Shown here in pieces: positions 16,369-24,604 of a DNA stretch of 64,000 nt. Source of the stretch: Streptomyces taklimakanensis (GTDB taxonomy: Bacteria; Actinomycetota; Actinomycetes; Streptomycetales; Streptomycetaceae). Every line of letters begins with the position of its first letter. The first letter of the stretch is position 1. The notes under the pieces are model-generated. The model saw only the letters and a list, made by a program, of their open reading frames with translations, ran no database searches and was not told the DNA's origin. The stretch is from positions 5,520,001-5,584,000 of the forward strand of contig NZ_WIXO01000001.1 of the NCBI RefSeq assembly GCF_009709575.1, given 5' to 3'. Both the position numbers and the translations under genes were made by a program.

Positions 16369-17799
16369 TCAGAGGATCGCGCCCGGCGTGTAGGCCGCGG
16401 CCTCCGGGTGCCGCTTGGCGATCTCCTCGATCCGTGCCACCACCGAGGCGACCTGGTCGCCGGCCGCGCCGGTGAAGGAGAGCCGGTCGGCCAGCAGGGC
16501 GTCCAACTCCCCCCGGTCCAGCGGGACGCGCTCGTCGGCGGCCAGCCGGTCCAGCAGCTCGTTGCGTTCGGCGCCCTCGCGCAGCGCCAGGGCCGAGGCC
16601 ACCGCGTGCTCCTTGATCGCCTCGTGGGCCGTCTCCCGCCCCACGCCGGCCCGCACCGCGCCCATCAGCACCTTGGTGGTGGCCAGGAACGGCAGGTAGC
16701 GGTCCAGTTCGCGGGCCACGACCGCCGGGAACGCGCCGAACTCGTCCAGCACCGTCAGGAAGGTCTCCAGCAGACCGTCGAGGGCGAAGAAGGCGTCGGG
16801 CAGGGCGACGCGGCGCACCACCGAACAGGAGACGTCGCCCTCGTTCCACTGGTCGCCCGCCAGCTCGCCGACCATCGACGCGTAGCCGCGCAGGATGACG
16901 GCGAAACCGTTCACGCGCTCGCAGGAGCGGGTGTTCATCTTGTGCGGCATCGCCGAGGAGCCGACCTGGCCCGGCTTGAAGCCCTCGGTCACCAGCTCGT
17001 GCCCGGCCATCAGCCGGATGGTCTTGGCCAGCGAGGAGGGGGCGGCGGCCAACTGCACCAGCGCGGTCACCACCTCGTAGTCCAACGAGCGCGGGTAGAC
17101 CTGGCCGACGGAGGTGAGGGTGTCCCCGAAACCGAGGTGCGCGGCGATCCGCGCCTCCAGGTCGGACAGCTTGCCCGCGTCGCCGCCCAACAGGTCCAGC
17201 ATGTCCTGGGAGGTGCCCACCGGGCCCTTGACACCGCGCAGCGGATAGCGGCCCAGCAGCTCCTCCAGCCGGGCGTGGGCCACCAGCAGCTCGTCGGCGG
17301 CGGTCGCGAAGCGCTTGCCCAACGTGGTGGCCTGTGCGGCGACGTTGTGGGAGCGGCCCGCCACCACCAGCTCGGCGTGCTCGGCGGCCAGTCGGCCCAG
17401 CCGGGCCAGGGCGGCCACGGTGCGGTCGCGCACCAGCTCCAGCGACAGGCGGATCTGGAGCTGCTCGACGTTCTCCGTCAGGTCCCGGGAGGTCATGCCC
17501 TTGTGCACGTGCTCGTGCCCGGCCAGGGCGTTGAACTCCTCGATCCGCGCCTTCACGTCGTGACGGGTGACCCTCTCGCGCTCGGCGATCGAGGCGAGGT
17601 CGACGTCCTGGAGCACCCGCTCGTAGTCGGCCAGGGCCGCGTCCGGAACGTCCACGCCCAGGTCCTTCTGGGCCCGCAGCACGGCGAGCCACAGCCGCCG
17701 CTCCAGGACCACCTTGTGCTCGGGGGACCACAGGCGGGCCAGCTCCGCGGAGGCGTAGCGGCCGGCCAGGACGTTCGGGATGCGCGGCTTCTCGGTCAC
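16369..17799 (-). CDS. purB: Adenylosuccinate lyase
   Basis: A 476-residue fumarase/aspartase-superfamily lyase that acts twice in purine synthesis, cleaving SAICAR and adenylosuccinate to release fumarate. The superfamily signature GSSAMPHKMNTRSCE is present, with the mobile catalytic Ser. Other conserved text is HDVKARIEEF, GMTSRDLTENVEQ and GPVGTSQDML. The length matches the actinobacterial form. The start is GTG 17799, giving TEKPRIPNVLAGRYAS, the normal N-terminus. The enzyme is cytoplasmic and tetrameric in the family. Confidence 0.96.
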   Translation of the reverse strand: MTEKPRIPNVLAGRYASAELARLWSPEHKVVLERRLWLAVLRAQKDLGVDVPDAALADYERVLQDVDLASIAERERVTRHDVKARIEEFNALAGHEHVHKGMTSRDLTENVEQLQIRLSLELVRDRTVAALARLGRLAAEHAELVVAGRSHNVAAQATTLGKRFATAADELLVAHARLEELLGRYPLRGVKGPVGTSQDMLDLLGGDAGKLSDLEARIAAHLGFGDTLTSVGQVYPRSLDYEVVTALVQLAAAPSSLAKTIRLMAGHELVTEGFKPGQVGSSAMPHKMNTRSCERVNGFAVILRGYASMVGELAGDQWNEGDVSCSVVRRVALPDAFFALDGLLETFLTVLDEFGAFPAVVARELDRYLPFLATTKVLMGAVRAGVGRETAHEAIKEHAVASALALREGAERNELLDRLAADERVPLDRGELDALLADRLSFTGAAGDQVASVVARIEEIAKRHPEAAAYTPGAIL

Positions 17800-17924
17800 A
17801 CCCGGGGATTCTACGGGGGTCCCCGCACGCCGACCGCCCCAGGTCCGCCGGGGCCGGCCGGGAGCGGTCGGAACCCGTGGACCGGGCGCGTCGGGCCCGG
17901 CGCGCGAGCGGTGCCGGCCCGCCG

Positions 17925-18770
17925 TCAGTCGGCGGCCGGGCCCGCGGGCCGGTACCGCTCCCGGTCCGGGGCCGGGTTCAGCGGCGCCAGATCGGGCCGC
18001 TTGGGTGCCAGGCCGTCCCCGGAGGAGCGTCCGGTGAGCCGTCGGCCGATCCAGGGGAGCAGATGGCTGCGGGTGAAGCGCAGGTCGGCGACGCGGCGCG
18101 CGTACCAGCCGGGCAGGACGGCGGGCGGCAGGGCGGCGTGCCAGTCCGACTCGGCCTCGTGCCCGAGCCGCTGCCAGACGGCCTCGGCCACCCGTCGGTG
18201 GCCCTCGGCGGTCAGGTGCAGCCGGTCGTCCGCCCACAGCCGGGGATCGCCGAGCGCCTCGCAGCCGTAGAGGTCCACCACCAGCGCGCCGTGTTCCTCG
18301 GCCAGGGAGTCGATGAAGTCGAACAACTGCTCCATCCGGGCCCGGTAGCGTTCCAGCACCGGTCCGCGCCGGCCGGGGCTGCGCATCAGCACCAGGTGCC
18401 CGCAGTTCGGCGCGAGCCTGGCGACCGACTCCTCCAGCAGCCCGCACACCCGGCCCATGTCGCACCCCGGGCGCAGCACGTCGTTGAGACCGCCGACCAG
18501 CGTCACCAGGTCCGCGCCCATGGCGGCGGCCACGTCGACCTGCTCCTTTGCGATCTGTCCGATGAGCTTGCCGCGCACCGCCAGGTTGGCGTACCGGAAG
18601 CCCTCGGTGCGCGCGGCCAGCCGGGTGGCCAGCAGATCGGCCCAGCCCCGGTAGGTGCCGTCCGGCATCAGGTCGGACATGCCCTCGGTGAAGGAGTCGC
18701 CCAGGGCGACGAAACTGCCGATGGCGGGTGGGGCGGGGGTGTCGGATGCGTTCCGTGGTCTGCTGTCCAT
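17925..18770 (-). CDS. SGNH/GDSL-family hydrolase
   Basis: An approximately 281-residue SGNH hydrolase, the fold of small esterases and lipases. The blocks are FVALGDSFTEGMSD (Ser nucleophile), NLAVRGK (Gly block), TLVGGLNDV (Asn block) and DDRLHLTAEGHRRVAEAV (Asp-x-x-His). All four blocks are intact. No signal peptide is visible, so a cytoplasmic esterase is likely. ATG 18770 gives a normal N-terminus; ATG 18794 is possible. The C-terminal 60 residues are Pro/Arg-rich and lie outside the domain. It is monocistronic by appearance. Confidence 0.88.
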   Translation of the reverse strand: MDSRPRNASDTPAPPAIGSFVALGDSFTEGMSDLMPDGTYRGWADLLATRLAARTEGFRYANLAVRGKLIGQIAKEQVDVAAAMGADLVTLVGGLNDVLRPGCDMGRVCGLLEESVARLAPNCGHLVLMRSPGRRGPVLERYRARMEQLFDFIDSLAEEHGALVVDLYGCEALGDPRLWADDRLHLTAEGHRRVAEAVWQRLGHEAESDWHAALPPAVLPGWYARRVADLRFTRSHLLPWIGRRLTGRSSGDGLAPKRPDLAPLNPAPDRERYRPAGPAAD

Positions 18771-18834
18771 GACGCGGCCATGGTAACCGACCACCTGGTA
18801 TGTGACCGGGAGGGGGAGTGTCCCCCCGGACCGG

Positions 18835-19842
18835 TCACCGGCCGACCAGTTCCCGCAGCACGTCCTCCATGGTGACCAGTCCGACGGCGCGCCCGTCCGT
18901 GCCGATCACCGCCGCGAGGTGGGTGCCGCTGCCGCGCATCGCGCCCAGCACGTCGTCCAGCGGCGTCGTCGCTCGCACCCGGGCGATCGGCCGCAGCGCG
19001 GCGGCGGGGAACGGCGCGTCCCGCTGCACGGCGTCGAGCGCGTCCTTGACGTGCAGGTACCCCAGCGCCCGGCCGCGACCGTCCACCACGGGGAAGCGGG
19101 AGAAGCCGCTGCGTGCCGAGAGCTGCTCCAGCCCCTCGGGGGTGACGCCGAACCGGGCCGAGACGACGCGCTCGGTGGGCCGCACGACATCGGCCACGGG
19201 ACGGCGGCCCAGCTCCAGGGCGTCGCGCAACCGCTCCGTCGAGCGCTCGTCCAGCAGCCCGGCCTCACTGGAGTCCGCCACGAGCCGGGCCAGCTCGTCG
19301 TCGGAGTAGGCCGCCGACACCTCGTCCTTGGGCTCCACCTTCAACAGGCGCAGCAGGGCGTTGGCGAGGGCGTTGATCCCGAAGATCACCGGCCGCAGGG
19401 CCCGGGTGAGGGCCACCAACGGCGGGCCCAGCAGCAGCGCGGCCCGCTCGGGCGCGGCCAGCGCGATGTTCTTGGGAACCATCTCGCCGAAGAGCATGTG
19501 CAGGTACGTCGCCACGGCCAACGCGATCACGAAGGCGATCGGGTGGATCAACCCCTCGGGCATGCCCACCAGGTGGAAGACCGGTTCCAGCAGGTGAGCG
19601 ATGGCCGGTTCGGCGACCACGCCCAGCACCAGCGTGCACAGGGTGATGCCGAGCTGGGCCGCGGCCATCAGCGCCGACACGTGCTCCAGCCCCCACACCA
19701 CACCGCGCGCCCGCTTCTCGCCCCGCTCGGCCAGCGGCTCGATCTGACTGCGGCGGACGGAGATCATGGCGAACTCCGCGCCCACGAAGAAGGCGTTGGC
19801 GACCAGTGTCAGCAGGCCGATCAACAGTTGGATCGCGGTCAT
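18835..19842 (-). CDS. CNNM/CorC-type membrane protein with CBS domains (short paralogue)
   Basis: A 335-residue DUF21 (CNNM) membrane protein with paired CBS domains. The first half has three or four hydrophobic helices, beginning LLIGLLTLVANAFFVGAEFAM, with the family's EMVPKNIALAAPE. The CBS half includes VVSARFGVTPEGLEQL and GFSRFPVVD. The C-terminal CorC/HlyC domain of the upstream paralogue is missing, so this is the short form. Family members are implicated in Mg2+ homeostasis; 'haemolysin' names are historical. Its ATG overlaps the stop of the upstream gene in ATGA (19839-19842), so the two are translationally coupled. Confidence 0.9.
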   Translation of the reverse strand: MTAIQLLIGLLTLVANAFFVGAEFAMISVRRSQIEPLAERGEKRARGVVWGLEHVSALMAAAQLGITLCTLVLGVVAEPAIAHLLEPVFHLVGMPEGLIHPIAFVIALAVATYLHMLFGEMVPKNIALAAPERAALLLGPPLVALTRALRPVIFGINALANALLRLLKVEPKDEVSAAYSDDELARLVADSSEAGLLDERSTERLRDALELGRRPVADVVRPTERVVSARFGVTPEGLEQLSARSGFSRFPVVDGRGRALGYLHVKDALDAVQRDAPFPAAALRPIARVRATTPLDDVLGAMRGSGTHLAAVIGTDGRAVGLVTMEDVLRELVGR

Positions 19843-21311
19843 CGGTGTGCCTCCCGGCCGTCGCCGCCGTCGGTTCCGTCGTCGGTTCCGCCCGGACCGC
19901 CGGCCCCGCCGGCCCCGCCGGCTTCGGTGTCGACGTCGGTGATGTCGGGGCCGTGGTGGCGTCCGCCGCTGTAGTGGTGGTCGGCGCCGTAGGTGTCGCC
20001 CTCCGGCTCCGGCGGGGCCGTCAGCCGCACCCCGGCGGCCCGCCGGCCCGTCGCGTCCACGACCTCCAGCCGCCAGCCGGAGATGTCGAGGACGTCGCCC
20101 ACCGCCGGAATGCGGCCCAGCTCGGTGGCGACCAGTCCGGCCAGGGTCTCGTACGGCCCCTCCGGGGCGCGCAGCCCGATGCGCTCCAACTGGTCGGTGC
20201 GGGCCGCGCCGTCCGCGTCGTAGACCGTGCGCCCCTCGAGGTCCGCGCCCGCCGGGACCAGGTCGGGGCTCTGGAGCGGGTCGTGCTCGTCGCGGACCTC
20301 GCCCACGACCTCCTCGATGATGTCCTCCAGGGTGACGACCCCGGCCGTGCCGCCGTACTCGTCGATCACCACCGCCATGCTGTTCCCGCCCGACAACCGG
20401 TCCAGCAGCCGGTCCACGGTCAGCGGCTCCGGCACGAGGACGGGCTCGCGCAGCAGATCGGTGACCGGGTGGTGCAGACGGCGCCCGGCGGGGACGGCGA
20501 TGACGTCCTTGACGTGGACGACGCCCACCACCGTGTCCAGGTTGCCCCGGTAGACGGGGAAGCGGGACAGGCCCGTCGCGCGGGCGGCGTTGGCCACGTC
20601 CTCGGCGGTGGTGTGCTCCTCCAGGGCGGTGACCTGGACACGCGGTGTCATCACGCTCTGCGCGGTCAGCTCCGAGAGCTGGATGGTGCGGACGAACAGC
20701 TCCGCGGTGTCCGCCTCCAGCGCGCCCGCCCTCGCCGAGTGGCGGGCCAGGGCCACCAGCTCCTGGGGGGAACGGGCCGAGGCCAGCTCCTCGGTGGGCT
20801 CCAGACCCAGCCGGTGCAGGACGCGGTTGGCGGAGTTGTTCAGATGGGTGATCAGCGGACGGAACGCGGTGCTGAAACCGCGTTGCAGGGCCCCGACACG
20901 GCGGGCGACCCGCAGCGGCCGGGAGATCGCCCAGTTCTTCGGCACCAGCTCGCCGACCACCATCAGCACCACGGTGGACAACGCGGTGCCGATCACCAGG
21001 GCCACCGAGGAGGCCGCCGAGGAGGGCAGGCCGGCCGCCCGCAGCGGCCCGGCCAGCAGTCGGGCGGTGGAGGGCTCGGCGAGCATGCCGATGACCAGAC
21101 CGGTCACGGTGATGCCCAGTTGCGCCCCGGAGAGCTGGAAGGTGAGGGACCGCACCGCCTTCAGCGCGCTGTCGGCGCCCGCCTCGCCGCGCTCGACGGC
21201 CCGCTCCAGCTCGCTGCGCTCCACCGTGGTCAGGGAGAACTCCGCGGCGACGAACACGGCGCAGGCGAGCGTCAGCAGCAGGGCCAGGAGCAGGAGGAGG
21301 ACTTCGGTCAT
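19839..21311 (-). CDS. CNNM/CorC-type membrane protein with CBS and CorC_HlyC domains (long paralogue)
   Basis: A 490-residue protein in the order DUF21 membrane domain (opening LLLLLALLLTLACAVFVAAEFS), two CBS domains (VMTPRVQVTALEEHTTAEDV; FPVYRGNLDTVVGVVHVKD; EYGGTAGVVTLEDI) and a C-terminal CorC_HlyC domain (LRAPEGPYETLAGLVATELG). The tail after residue 450 is Gly/Asp/His-rich. The membrane domain probably moves or senses divalent cations, with CBS domains binding adenine nucleotides. It is the first gene of a two-gene operon with its shorter paralogue; the pair probably arose by tandem duplication and may form heteromers. Confidence 0.92.
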   Translation of the reverse strand: MTEVLLLLLALLLTLACAVFVAAEFSLTTVERSELERAVERGEAGADSALKAVRSLTFQLSGAQLGITVTGLVIGMLAEPSTARLLAGPLRAAGLPSSAASSVALVIGTALSTVVLMVVGELVPKNWAISRPLRVARRVGALQRGFSTAFRPLITHLNNSANRVLHRLGLEPTEELASARSPQELVALARHSARAGALEADTAELFVRTIQLSELTAQSVMTPRVQVTALEEHTTAEDVANAARATGLSRFPVYRGNLDTVVGVVHVKDVIAVPAGRRLHHPVTDLLREPVLVPEPLTVDRLLDRLSGGNSMAVVIDEYGGTAGVVTLEDIIEEVVGEVRDEHDPLQSPDLVPAGADLEGRTVYDADGAARTDQLERIGLRAPEGPYETLAGLVATELGRIPAVGDVLDISGWRLEVVDATGRRAAGVRLTAPPEPEGDTYGADHHYSGGRHHGPDITDVDTEAGGAGGAGGPGGTDDGTDGGDGREAHR

Positions 21312-21492
21312 CGGGGCACCCCCGTACCGGGAGGGGCCGTCGGGCGGTGGCGGTGGTCGGTTCTGCCGAGGGGAGGCTCGCCCATGGGCGGACGCTCACG
21401 CACCTTTCCTTCGAACACGCGCCCCGGAACGCGCACCGGGCTGTCCATCGTAGGTGAGCCTCCTCGCATCCACCGGTTGTCTCGGCGCCGGG

Positions 21493-21978
21493 TCAGACCA
21501 GCGGTTTCACCCAGCGGCTCCACTGCGGTTGGGGCACGTACCCCAGGGCGTGCCACGCCCGGCGGGCCGGTTCGTTGTCGTCGAGCACCATGGCGTCGGA
21601 GCGCCGTCCGCCCAGCGCGGCGAACCGCTCCTCGGCCGCCGCGAGCAGCGCCGCGGCCACGCCCCGGCGACGGTGGTCGGGGTGGACCGCGAGCCGGTAC
21701 AGGTGGCAGCGCCAACCGTCGAAGCCCGCGATCACCGTGCCGACGACCACCGGAGCCCCGGCGCGTCGCGCCGTCCCGTCCCCGCCGTGCCTCCCCGTGT
21801 CGCGCTCGGCCAACAGCAGCGCGTCCGGATCGCGGTCGATCAACCGTGTCACTCCCTCGCGGTCGTCGCTGACGCTCGTTCCCTTGGCGGCCTCCTTCCA
21901 GAAGGCCAGGACGGCGTCGACGTCCGCCGCCGTCGCCGCCCGTATCCGCGGGGCCGTGCCGTTCACAAGATCGTCCAT
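21493..21978 (-). CDS. GNAT family N-acetyltransferase
   Basis: A 161-residue single-domain GNAT enzyme. The acetyl-CoA signature is VHPDHRRRGVAAALLAAAEE, followed by MVLDDNEPARRAWHALGYVP, the normal fourth motif. It opens with IRAATAADVDAVLAFWKEAA. The acceptor cannot be predicted. ATG 21978 gives a natural N-terminus. It is separated from the LLM gene at 22047 by 68 bp in the same direction, so they may be co-transcribed. Confidence 0.9.
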   Translation of the reverse strand: MDDLVNGTAPRIRAATAADVDAVLAFWKEAAKGTSVSDDREGVTRLIDRDPDALLLAERDTGRHGGDGTARRAGAPVVVGTVIAGFDGWRCHLYRLAVHPDHRRRGVAAALLAAAEERFAALGGRRSDAMVLDDNEPARRAWHALGYVPQPQWSRWVKPLV

Positions 21979-22046
21979 GCGGACGATCCCACCACCGGGC
22001 GGGCGGTGGGGCCGGGGATTCCGCCATGTGGTCGCCCGGTCACCCG

Positions 22047-22940
22047 TCAGCCGCCCCGCAACTCCCCGATCACCGCACCGAACGCCTCCAGGCACGGTTC
22101 GAGGACGCAGACGTAGGAGAAGCCGTACCGCTCGCGGTGGGCGCGCACCTGCTCCGCGATCTCCTCGACGCTGCCGGCGAGCAGGGCCGGGTGTTCCAGC
22201 AGTTCGTCCTCCGACAGCCCCATGGCGTGCGGGACCAGTTCGCGGGCGGCCCCGCGCCGGTCGTCGGTGACGACCACCCGCTGGACGAGGAAGTTCAGCT
22301 CGGTGGGCTCGTCCCGGTCGGCGGCGAGGCGACGGTAGGCGGTCACCCGCTCCTCCAGCTCGTTTGGGGAGATCAGCCGCATGACGCCGTCGGGCGCGCC
22401 GGGGAGGTGTTGCCCGCCGGTGAAGGCGGCGATGTCGGCGTGGCGGGCGGCCGCCCGCAGCACCCGGTCGCCGTTGCCGCCGATCAGCAGCGGCGGACGG
22501 GGGCGCTGCTCGGGGGCGGGGACGTGCTCGGGGTCGGCCAGGAGCCGCTCCACCTCGGCGACGGTGCGCTCCAGGTGGTCCACCCGCCGGCCCGGCGACT
22601 CCCACGGCAGTCCGGCCCGTTCGTGTTCGGAGCGCACGTATCCGGTGCCCAGGCCCAGCTCCAGCCGTCCACCCGTCAACCGGTCGCAGCAGGCGACCTC
22701 GCGGGCGAGGAGAGCGGGATTCCAGAATCCCGCGTTGAGGACGAAGGTCCCCACCCGGGGCCGTTCGGTCGCCTCGGCGGCGGCGACCAGCGCCGGGAAC
22801 GGCGCGGGGGCGCCGAGATGGTCCGGCACGAGCAGCACGTCGTACCCCAGCTCCTCGGCGCGGCGGCACTTGGCGCGCCAGGCGTCACGGGAGCCGACGT
22901 CGACCAGGCTGACGCCAAAACGGAACGGTCGCTCCGTCAC
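22047..22940 (-). CDS. LLM-class F420-dependent oxidoreductase
   Basis: A roughly 297-residue luciferase-like TIM-barrel oxidoreductase, probably using coenzyme F420 as in the actinobacterial TIGR03621-like group. Typical text: RFGVSLVD at strand 1, AEELGYDVLLVPDHLGAP, TFVLNAGFWNPALLAREVA, LTGGRLELGLGTGYVRSEHE, and PPLLIGGNGDRVLRAAARHAD. GTG 22940 is preferred (GAGGAGG about 8 nt upstream) over GTG 22946. The substrate is unknown. It sits downstream of the ABC ATPase gene and upstream of a GNAT gene. Confidence 0.9.
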   Translation of the reverse strand: MTERPFRFGVSLVDVGSRDAWRAKCRRAEELGYDVLLVPDHLGAPAPFPALVAAAEATERPRVGTFVLNAGFWNPALLAREVACCDRLTGGRLELGLGTGYVRSEHERAGLPWESPGRRVDHLERTVAEVERLLADPEHVPAPEQRPRPPLLIGGNGDRVLRAAARHADIAAFTGGQHLPGAPDGVMRLISPNELEERVTAYRRLAADRDEPTELNFLVQRVVVTDDRRGAARELVPHAMGLSEDELLEHPALLAGSVEEIAEQVRAHRERYGFSYVCVLEPCLEAFGAVIGELRGG

Positions 22941-22952
22941 GGGCACTCCTCC

Positions 22953-22990
22953 TCGGTGTCTTCGGTGTCTTCGGTGTCTTCGGGGTCCTG
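22953..22990. repeat. Short 9-nt tandem repeat
   Basis: TCGGTGTCT is repeated three times exactly (22953-22979, with one base between the first two copies) and then decays into TCGGGGTCC and GGGTGTCC. It lies in the 93-bp gap between the ABC ATPase and LLM genes. It may vary in copy number; no function is suggested. Confidence 0.6.
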
Positions 22991-23033
22991 GGTGTCCTCG
23001 GGCCTCGGTGTCGTCGGACCCCGGGGCGCGGGA

Positions 23034-23813
23034 TCAGTACTGCCGGGCGGGGTCGAACCGCTTCATGCGTTCCAGCACGGCCTCCGCCGTGGGGTCGGGC
23101 ATCTCGTCGACGATCCGCCCGTCGGCCAGGTACAGCACCAGGTCGGCGTGGGCCGCGGCGCCCGGATCGTGGGTCACCATCACCACCGTCTGCCCCAGCT
23201 CGTCCACGGCCCGGCGCAGGAAGCCCAGCAGCTCCAGGCCGGAGCGCGAGTCCAGGTTCCCGGTCGGCTCGTCGGCGAAGACCAGCTTCGGACGCGAGGC
23301 CAACGCGCGGGCGCACGCCACCCGCTGCTGCTGGCCGCCGGAGAGCTGGGTCGGGCGGTGTTCCAGGCGGTCCCGCAGCCGGAGCGTGTCGATCACCGTG
23401 TCCAGCCACTCGGGGTCCGGTTCGCGGCCACCGATGTCCATGGGCAGGGTGATGTTCTCCCGCGCGGTCAGGGTGGGCAGCAGGTTGAAGGACTGGAAGA
23501 CGAAGCCGATCTCGTCCCGCCGCAGTCTCGTCAGCTCCGCGTCGCCGAGCCCGGTGATCTCCCTGTCGTCGATCCACACCCGTCCGTCGGTGACCGTGTC
23601 CAGCCCCGCGAGGCAGTACATCAGCGTCGACTTGCCCGAGCCGGAGGGCCCCATCACGGCCGTGAACCGGCCTTCGCGGATGTCGACGTCCACCGAGTCG
23701 AGCGCCGTCACGGCCGTCTCACCGCTGCCGTAGGTCTTGCTCAGCCCTCGGGTCCGGGCGGCGGTCCGCCCGTCCGCCGGGACCTCTCGCGTCCTCTGCT
23801 CCGTCGCGGACAC
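23034..23813 (-). CDS. ABC transporter ATP-binding protein (MacB/LolD type), no adjacent permease
   Basis: A 259-residue ABC ATPase of the MacB/LolD/FtsE class. Motifs in order: Walker A GPSGSGKST, Q-loop FVFQSFNLLPTLT, signature LSGGQQQRVACARAL, Walker B KLVFADEPTGNLD, and switch His in VMVTHD. This class normally pairs with an FtsX-like permease that does mechanical work rather than transport. Here the downstream gene is an LLM oxidoreductase and the upstream one is the divergent antitoxin, so the partner is missing locally. GTG 23813 follows GGAGG by 4 nt. The partner is probably encoded elsewhere. Confidence 0.92.
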   Translation of the reverse strand: MSATEQRTREVPADGRTAARTRGLSKTYGSGETAVTALDSVDVDIREGRFTAVMGPSGSGKSTLMYCLAGLDTVTDGRVWIDDREITGLGDAELTRLRRDEIGFVFQSFNLLPTLTARENITLPMDIGGREPDPEWLDTVIDTLRLRDRLEHRPTQLSGGQQQRVACARALASRPKLVFADEPTGNLDSRSGLELLGFLRRAVDELGQTVVMVTHDPGAAAHADLVLYLADGRIVDEMPDPTAEAVLERMKRFDPARQY

Positions 23814-23937
23814 CGCGCCTCCATGGGTCGGCCGGGAAGACGGTCCCGTGCGGGAGCCGTCATGTGAGCCGTACCCGGTGCGTGGCCGGGCATCCGCCGG
23901 GCGGTCGGGTTCCGGGGCGGCCCCGGGGCCTCGCCGC

Positions 23938-23967
23938 TTGCCGGTGCTAGCACATCGGCGCTAGCGT
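23938..23967 (+). promoter_or_regulatory. Leaderless promoter with two GCTAGC palindromes ahead of the toxin-antitoxin genes
   Basis: TTGCCG (23938-23943) and TAGCGT (23962-23967) form a promoter with an 18-bp spacer, and the antitoxin GTG begins 7 nt after the -10, so the mRNA is probably leaderless. GTGCTAGCAC (23944-23953) and CGCTAGCG (23959-23966) are perfect palindromes centred 14 bp apart, one between -35 and -10 and one on the -10. This is the expected layout for autorepression by a ribbon-helix-helix antitoxin. Confidence 0.65.
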
Positions 23968-23973
23968 TAAGGG

Positions 23974-24207
23974 GTGGCCAAGACCCAGTTGAACGTCCGC
24001 GTGGACGAAACGACCGCCGAGACCGCCCGCCGCCGGGCGCTCCAGCGGGGCATCAGTGTGAACCGCTACATCGAGGAGCTGGTCCGGCAGGACGCGGGCG
24101 AGGCGGGGCACACCTTCGTCGAGTCCGCGGCCGACTTCATGAAGCAGTACGAGGCCGTCTTCGCCGAGGAGTTCGGTCGGGAACGCGAGGGCCACCGGCC
24201 TTCGTGA
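23974..24207 (+). CDS. Ribbon-helix-helix antitoxin
   Basis: A 77-residue protein whose first 45 residues fit a ribbon-helix-helix DNA-binding fold: strand TQLNVRVDE, helix TTAETARRRALQRG, turn, then ISVNRYIEELVRQD. The C-terminal part (HTFVESAADFMKQYEAVFAE) is amphipathic and suited to wrapping a toxin. It should neutralise the product of the next gene and bind the GCTAGC repeats in its own promoter. The GTG start follows the -10 directly with no ribosome site. The stop overlaps the toxin start by 4 nt (GTGA), ensuring linked synthesis. Confidence 0.85.
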   Translation: MAKTQLNVRVDETTAETARRRALQRGISVNRYIEELVRQDAGEAGHTFVESAADFMKQYEAVFAEEFGREREGHRPS

Positions 24208-24575
24208 GCCTCCGCATCGACCTCGCCTGGCTGCTGATGGTCGCCGAGGAGAAGACTCCCGGGGACCCGCGCGTGACCGACTACGGCGCCCTGATCGCCG
24301 CGGTCGCCCGCCACGAGGCGGCCGTCTTCGACCGGCTCGTCTACCCCGCCCCCCACGACCGCGCCGCGGCCCTCCTCCAGCTCCTGCTGCACGTTCCCGC
24401 CCTGGAACGGTCCAACGCCCTGTTCGCCTCCGCCGTCGCCTACGCCTACCTGGTGGCGAGCGGGCTGAAGGTCGCCGTCCTGCCCGAACAGGTCCGTGAC
24501 CTGGCCCGACTGGTCAAGGACGGTACGGCGGACGTCCGCGCCATCGCCGACGAGCTGCGCGGCTGGACGCTGTGA
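24204..24575 (+). CDS. Fic/Doc-like toxin component with degenerate active site
   Basis: A 123-residue all-helical protein of the short Fic/Doc-like group found widely in Streptomyces beside RHH antitoxins. Doc inactivates EF-Tu by phosphorylation and Fic proteins transfer AMP, using HxFx(D/E)xNKR. Here the corresponding helix reads HVPALERSNALFASA (His63, Arg69, Ser70, Asn71): the His is kept but the NKR part is replaced. Activity may therefore differ or be absent. GTG 24204 overlaps the antitoxin stop. Family placement rests on overall resemblance and context; toxicity is inferred. Confidence 0.75.
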   Translation: MSLRIDLAWLLMVAEEKTPGDPRVTDYGALIAAVARHEAAVFDRLVYPAPHDRAAALLQLLLHVPALERSNALFASAVAYAYLVASGLKVAVLPEQVRDLARLVKDGTADVRAIADELRGWTL

Positions 24576-24604
24576 CGCGCCTCGCCGGCGCGCCGCCCCG
24601 GCGG

